In this document: positions 59,407 to 64,000 of the stretch, in pieces | How the letters are laid out: each line of letters opens with the position of its first letter | How positions within the stretch are numbered: position 1 is the stretch's first letter | DNA from: Phyllobacterium lublinensis | Lineage (GTDB): Bacteria > Pseudomonadota > Alphaproteobacteria > Rhizobiales > Rhizobiaceae | Length of the DNA stretch: 64,000 nucleotides | Direction: 5' to 3' | Assembly: GCF_020164435.1 (NCBI RefSeq) | Contig: NZ_JAIUDQ010000005.1 | Location: 62,001 to 126,000, forward strand | Translations under genes and position numbers: made by a program | Notes under the pieces: model-generated | What the model was told of the DNA's origin: nothing | What the model saw: only the letters and a program-made list of their open reading frames with translations | Databases searched by the model: none

Positions 59407-59781
59407 ATGCCAACCAATTCAGGACATACCACAGCCATCCGGGCATCCCGTGTCATCGGTACCAGTGTCTACAATGGAACTGGCGACAAGATCGGTGAAA
59501 TCGAGGATGTGATGCTGGACAAGACGGCGGACAACATCATGTTTGCGGTCATTGGTTTCGGCGGTTTTCTGGGTATTGGCGAAAAATACCATGCAGTGCC
59601 ATGGAAACTGCTCGACTATGACGAGAGCACCAGCGGTTATGTTGTTCCGTTTACCAAGGAGCAACTTGAACAGGCGCCGGCTCACGGCATTACCGAGCTT
59701 ACGGAAAATGACGGACGTCGCGTGCGCGACATGTCCTTCACATACTACAAGGTCGATTCACCGACTCAAAACCTCTACTGA
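59407..59781 (+). CDS. PRC-barrel domain protein
   Basis: A 124-residue protein made of one PRC-barrel: RASRVIGTSVYNGTGDKIGE near 14, then IEDVMLDKTADNIMFAVIGF and EKYHAVPWKLLDYDE. PRC-barrels occur in photosystem and RNA-processing proteins, but short alphaproteobacterial forms like this have no set role, and many are stress-linked. ATG at 59407 follows GAGGAG at 8 bases; the frame from 59380 is longer but has no such site. It is monocistronic, with a terminator just behind. Confidence 0.85.
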   Translation: MPTNSGHTTAIRASRVIGTSVYNGTGDKIGEIEDVMLDKTADNIMFAVIGFGGFLGIGEKYHAVPWKLLDYDESTSGYVVPFTKEQLEQAPAHGITELTENDGRRVRDMSFTYYKVDSPTQNLY

Positions 59782-59789
59782 TCCTGACC

Positions 59790-59816
59790 AAAGGCCGTCA
59801 CCAGACGGCCTTTTTT
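59790..59816 (+). terminator. Terminator after the PRC-barrel gene
   Basis: AAAGGCCGTC (59790-59799) pairs with GACGGCCTTT (59804-59813) around the loop ACCA, followed by T residues. It lies 8 bases after the stop. Confidence 0.9.
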
Positions 59817-59924
59817 CGTTTTTTGATTCACAATTACCCATTGTGGGGATTTTCCTTGTCATCTTCATTCGCTATGCAGTGGCAGCCCAACGCTGCGCAA
59901 TGCCAGCTGCACAATGCTAATTGA

Positions 59925-61217
<1,293 letters not shown>

Positions 61218-61241
61218 CAATTCGATTATTCAAGCAGTATG

Positions 61242-61275
61242 AAATGGCGGGCCCTGTGTCCGCCATTTTGTTTTT
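61242..61275 (+). terminator. Terminator after eno
   Basis: AAATGGCGG (61242-61250) pairs with CCGCCATTT (61260-61268), followed by TGTTTTT. It lies 24 bases after the enolase stop. Confidence 0.87.
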
Positions 61276-61376
61276 GGATGAGGGCGGTAATCGCCCGTTA
61301 AGCAAAACATGGTCTTATCGGCTGATGACAAATCGGACCATCCCGATCCGATTCCGCAACGTTCCGGGCCATCGCA

Positions 61377-61709
61377 ATGTGGACAAAACAAAGACGCAAA
61401 ACCAATCGCGGACGGCTGATAGTACCGCTGTTGGCGACCCTGTTCTTCGCCTATTTCGGATTTCATGCCTACCACGGCGAGTATGGGCTTTATTCGGCTA
61501 TCAAGCTGCAGGAGCAGACCAAGTTGCTCCAGGCACAGCTCGATGCCGTCACGGCATCGCGCACGGAGCTTGAACGACAGGTGCAACTTATGCATGATGG
61601 TACGATTGAGAGGGATATGCTGGACGAACAAGCGCGTAAAGCATTGAATGTATCGCGTCACGACGAAGTCACGATAATGCGTGGCTCCGGGGATCTTGCT
61701 GTTAACTGA
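61377..61709 (+). CDS. ftsB: Septum formation initiator FtsB/DivIC family
   Basis: A 110-residue bitopic division protein. A basic N-terminus (KQRRKTNRGR) precedes one membrane segment (LIVPLLATLFFAYFGFHAY near 15-33). A periplasmic coiled coil follows (IKLQEQTKLLQAQLDAVTA), and the C-terminal DMLDEQARKALNVSRHDEV is typical of FtsB. It bridges FtsL and FtsQ at the septum. Placement between eno and pdhA is usual in this order. Confidence 0.92.
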   Translation: MWTKQRRKTNRGRLIVPLLATLFFAYFGFHAYHGEYGLYSAIKLQEQTKLLQAQLDAVTASRTELERQVQLMHDGTIERDMLDEQARKALNVSRHDEVTIMRGSGDLAVN

Positions 61710-61837
61710 ATTCTGGTTAATCAGCGTTTTTCTTTGTGTTTTGAACGTCTTATTTGCATAGCACTTATTCGATTCTGCATATTGTAAGTTCTGCCCCTGC
61801 TGCTATTGTCGTGCGACCAAATCACAGGGAGTGAGAT

Positions 61838-62869
61838 ATGGCCACGAGGGCGAAAAAAAGCCCTGCGCGTTCCGCGCAGACCTCTGCTGTCAAAGCACCA
61901 AAACCAATTCAGTTTACCAAGGAACAAGAGCTCGAAGCCTACCGCGAGATGCTGTTGATCCGCCGCTTCGAAGAGAAGGCCGGCCAGCTCTATGGTATGG
62001 GCTTTATCGGCGGCTTCTGTCACCTCTACATTGGCCAGGAGGCCGTAGTGACTGGAATGCAGATGGCTCTGCGAGAGGGCGATCAGGTAATTACCGGTTA
62101 TCGCGATCACGGCCACATGCTGGCTTGCGGCATGAGTGCGCGCGGTGTCATGGCCGAACTCACCGGACGTCGTGGCGGCCTTTCCAAGGGGAAGGGCGGC
62201 TCGATGCACATGTTCTCCAAAGAGAAGCATTTCTACGGCGGTCACGGTATCGTGGGTGCACAGGTTTCGCTTGGAACCGGCCTCGCATTTGCCAATCGCT
62301 ACCGCGATAACGGGAATGTATCGCTGGCTTATTTCGGCGATGGTGCCGCCAATCAGGGCCAGGTCTATGAAAGCTTCAACATGGCCTCGCTGTGGAAGCT
62401 GCCGGTGATCTACGTGATTGAGAACAACCGCTACGCGATGGGTACCGCCGTGTCGCGTGCCTCGGCCGAGACCGATTTCTCCAAGCGTGGTATTTCGTTC
62501 AACATTCCCGGCATCCAGGTCGACGGCATGGATGTGCGCGCTGTGAACGCCGCCGGCGAAGAGGCAGCAGCCTGGGCGCGTTCAGGCAAAGGGCCGATGA
62601 TCCTGGAAATGCAGACTTACCGGTATCGCGGGCACTCGATGTCGGATCCGGCCAAGTACCGCTCCAAGGATGAAGTACAGAAAATGCGGTCCGACTACGA
62701 TCCCATCGAGCAGGTGAAGAACCGGTTGATCGAAAAGGGATGGTCCACCGAGGACGACCTGAAGCAGATCGACAAGGACGTGCGCGACATCGTGGCTGAC
62801 GCCGCCGATTTCGCCCAGTCCGATCCGGAGCCGGATGCATCCGAGCTCTACACCGATATTCTGCTCTAA
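61838..62869 (+). CDS. pdhA: Pyruvate dehydrogenase E1 component, alpha subunit
   Basis: Thiamine diphosphate-dependent decarboxylation of pyruvate, alpha chain. The 343 residues show [18 protein letters not shown] near 45, [13 protein letters not shown] near 63, the thiamine motif [20 protein letters not shown] near 168 to ENNRYAMGT, and the phosphorylation-loop-like [19 protein letters not shown] near 266. The N-terminus is Lys/Ala-rich. ATG at 61838 follows GGGAGTG. It is 11 bases before pdhB. Confidence 0.97.
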   Translation: MATRAKKSPARSAQTSAVKAPKPIQFTKEQELEAYREMLLIRRFEEKAGQLYGMGFIGGFCHLYIGQEAVVTGMQMALREGDQVITGYRDHGHMLACGMSARGVMAELTGRRGGLSKGKGGSMHMFSKEKHFYGGHGIVGAQVSLGTGLAFANRYRDNGNVSLAYFGDGAANQGQVYESFNMASLWKLPVIYVIENNRYAMGTAVSRASAETDFSKRGISFNIPGIQVDGMDVRAVNAAGEEAAAWARSGKGPMILEMQTYRYRGHSMSDPAKYRSKDEVQKMRSDYDPIEQVKNRLIEKGWSTEDDLKQIDKDVRDIVADAADFAQSDPEPDASELYTDILL

Positions 62870-62880
62870 GGGAGGCGAAC

Positions 62881-64000
62881 ATGCCTGTAGATATTTTGAT
62901 GCCAGCGCTCTCGCCGACCATGGAAGAGGGCAAACTGTCGAAATGGCTGAAGAAGGAAGGCGACAAGGTCACGTCCGGTGACGTTCTTGCGGAAATCGAA
63001 ACTGACAAGGCGACAATGGAAGTAGAAGCGGTCGACGAAGGCACGATCGGCAAGATTGTCGTTCCCGAGGGCACCGATGGCGTGAAGGTGAATTCCGTTA
63101 TCGCCGTTCTGCTCGGCGAAGGCGAAAGCGCCGATAGCGTAAGTGCGTCGCCGAAAGCCGCCGAAGCGCCAGCCAAGTCGGAGGAAGCCCCCAAGCAGGC
63201 GGCAGCGCCTGAACCATCCGCTCCTTCTGTTCCTGCGGCGCCGAAAAGCGAAGTTGCTGCCGATCCGGATATCCCCGCGGGGACGGAGATGGTGTCGACC
63301 ACCGTTCGTGAAGCATTGCGCGACGCGATGGCGGAAGAAATGCGCCGTGATCCTGATGTTTTCATCATGGGCGAGGAAGTTGCCGAGTACCAGGGCGCCT
63401 ACAAGATCACTCAAGGGTTGCTTGATGAGTTTGGTCCCCGCCGTGTGGTCGATACGCCCATTACCGAACACGGCTTTGCCGGCGTCGGCGTTGGTGCCGC
63501 AATGACTGGCCTGCGCCCGATCGTTGAGTTCATGACATTCAACTTTGCCATGCAGGCGATCGATCAGATCATCAATTCTGCCGCCAAGACACTCTATATG
63601 TCTGGCGGCCAGATGGGCGCCCCGATGGTATTCCGCGGACCGAGCGGTGCAGCTGCCCGCGTTGCGGCCCAGCACTCCCAGTGCTACGCAGCGTGGTACA
63701 GTCATATTCCGGGACTGAAGGTCGTCATGCCCTACACAGCGGCCGATGCAAAAGGCCTGCTGAAGGCTGCGATCCGCGATCCGAACCCGGTGATCTTCCT
63801 CGAAAACGAAATCCTCTACGGCCATTCGTTCGATGTTCCGAAACTGGATGACTTCGTTCTGCCGATTGGCAAGGCGCGCATTCACAAGAAGGGCAATGAC
63901 GTCACGCTGGTTTCTTTCGGTATCGGCATGAACTACACGGTCAAAGCGGCCGAGGAACTGTCGAAACTTGGCATCGATGCCGAGATCATTGACCTGCGTA
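62881..64000 (+). CDS. pdhB: Pyruvate dehydrogenase E1 component, beta subunit with N-terminal lipoyl domain (cut by window end)
   Basis: The first 373 codons are present and open to the window end. Residues 1-80 are a lipoyl domain ([20 protein letters not shown]) with the modified Lys in [12 protein letters not shown]. An Ala/Pro/Glu-rich linker to about residue 138 leads to the E1 beta transketolase-type domain ([34 protein letters not shown]). A lipoylated E1 beta is a known alphaproteobacterial trait. GGGAGG sits 6 bases before the ATG. It follows pdhA, and pdhC is expected beyond the edge. Confidence 0.96.
   Translation, partial: MPVDILMPALSPTMEEGKLSKWLKKEGDKVTSGDVLAEIETDKATMEVEAVDEGTIGKIVVPEGTDGVKVNSVIAVLLGEGESADSVSASPKAAEAPAKSEEAPKQAAAPEPSAPSVPAAPKSEVAADPDIPAGTEMVSTTVREALRDAMAEEMRRDPDVFIMGEEVAEYQGAYKITQGLLDEFGPRRVVDTPITEHGFAGVGVGAAMTGLRPIVEFMTFNFAMQAIDQIINSAAKTLYMSGGQMGAPMVFRGPSGAAARVAAQHSQCYAAWYSHIPGLKVVMPYTAADAKGLLKAAIRDPNPVIFLENEILYGHSFDVPKLDDFVLPIGKARIHKKGNDVTLVSFGIGMNYTVKAAEELSKLGIDAEIIDLR

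Overview
The window is a chromosomal stretch of an alphaproteobacterium of the order Hyphomicrobiales (Rhizobiales), most like the Phyllobacteriaceae/Brucellaceae. The evidence is gene order (rpsB-tsf-pyrH-frr-uppS-cdsA-rseP-bamA-lpxD-fabZ-lpxA-lpxI-lpxB, and eno-ftsB-pdhA-pdhB), an EipB homologue, LpxI in place of LpxH, a phasin, a GTTC-N7-GTTC SOS box at lexA, and a pyruvate dehydrogenase E1 beta subunit carrying its own lipoyl domain. The genus cannot be fixed from sequence inspection alone. No rRNA, tRNA, CRISPR array, insertion sequence or prophage was found.

Layout. 1-16.6 kb is mixed: an MFS transporter, a DUF599 membrane protein, L-serine dehydratase, an NCS2 purine permease, a DUF1489 protein, a D,D-carboxypeptidase with a SPOR domain, a phasin, ClpS-ClpA, AzlC-AzlD, a PAP2 phosphatase of lower GC content, a HIT protein, a FemAB-like protein, a glycerophosphodiesterase and RidA. 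16.6-30.7 kb is a rightward block for translation and envelope building: eipB, rpsB, tsf, pyrH, frr, uppS, cdsA, rseP, bamA and the lipid A genes. These link ribosome production, undecaprenyl and CDP-diacylglycerol supply, outer-membrane protein assembly and lipid A synthesis. 30.8-37 kb holds leftward gltA and gltX, rightward comEC and leftward lexA.

From 37.1 to 46.4 kb lies an accessory block between lexA and moeA. It carries a secreted epoxide-hydrolase-like protein and a complete trehalose uptake and use locus: thuR divergent from thuEFGKAB. Two copies of one palindromic operator lie between thuR and thuE. 46.4-51.9 kb is the leftward run ppiD-trpD-trpC-moaC-moeA. 52-64 kb reads mostly rightward: tpiA, secG, an L,D-transpeptidase, pyrG, a decayed segment, a VOC protein with kdsA, a PRC-barrel protein, eno, ftsB, pdhA and a pdhB cut by the window end.

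The points most worth checking are the thu block and its paired operators, a perfect 15-base inverted repeat in front of the phasin gene that fits a PhaR operator, a nested stem structure in the bamA leader, and the decayed locus at 56.15-57.33 kb. There a coiled-coil signal-peptide protein has been lost through two frameshifts and a nonsense codon, next to a C-terminal remnant resembling glycoside hydrolase family 65. I did not see a convincing new defence or mobile system.
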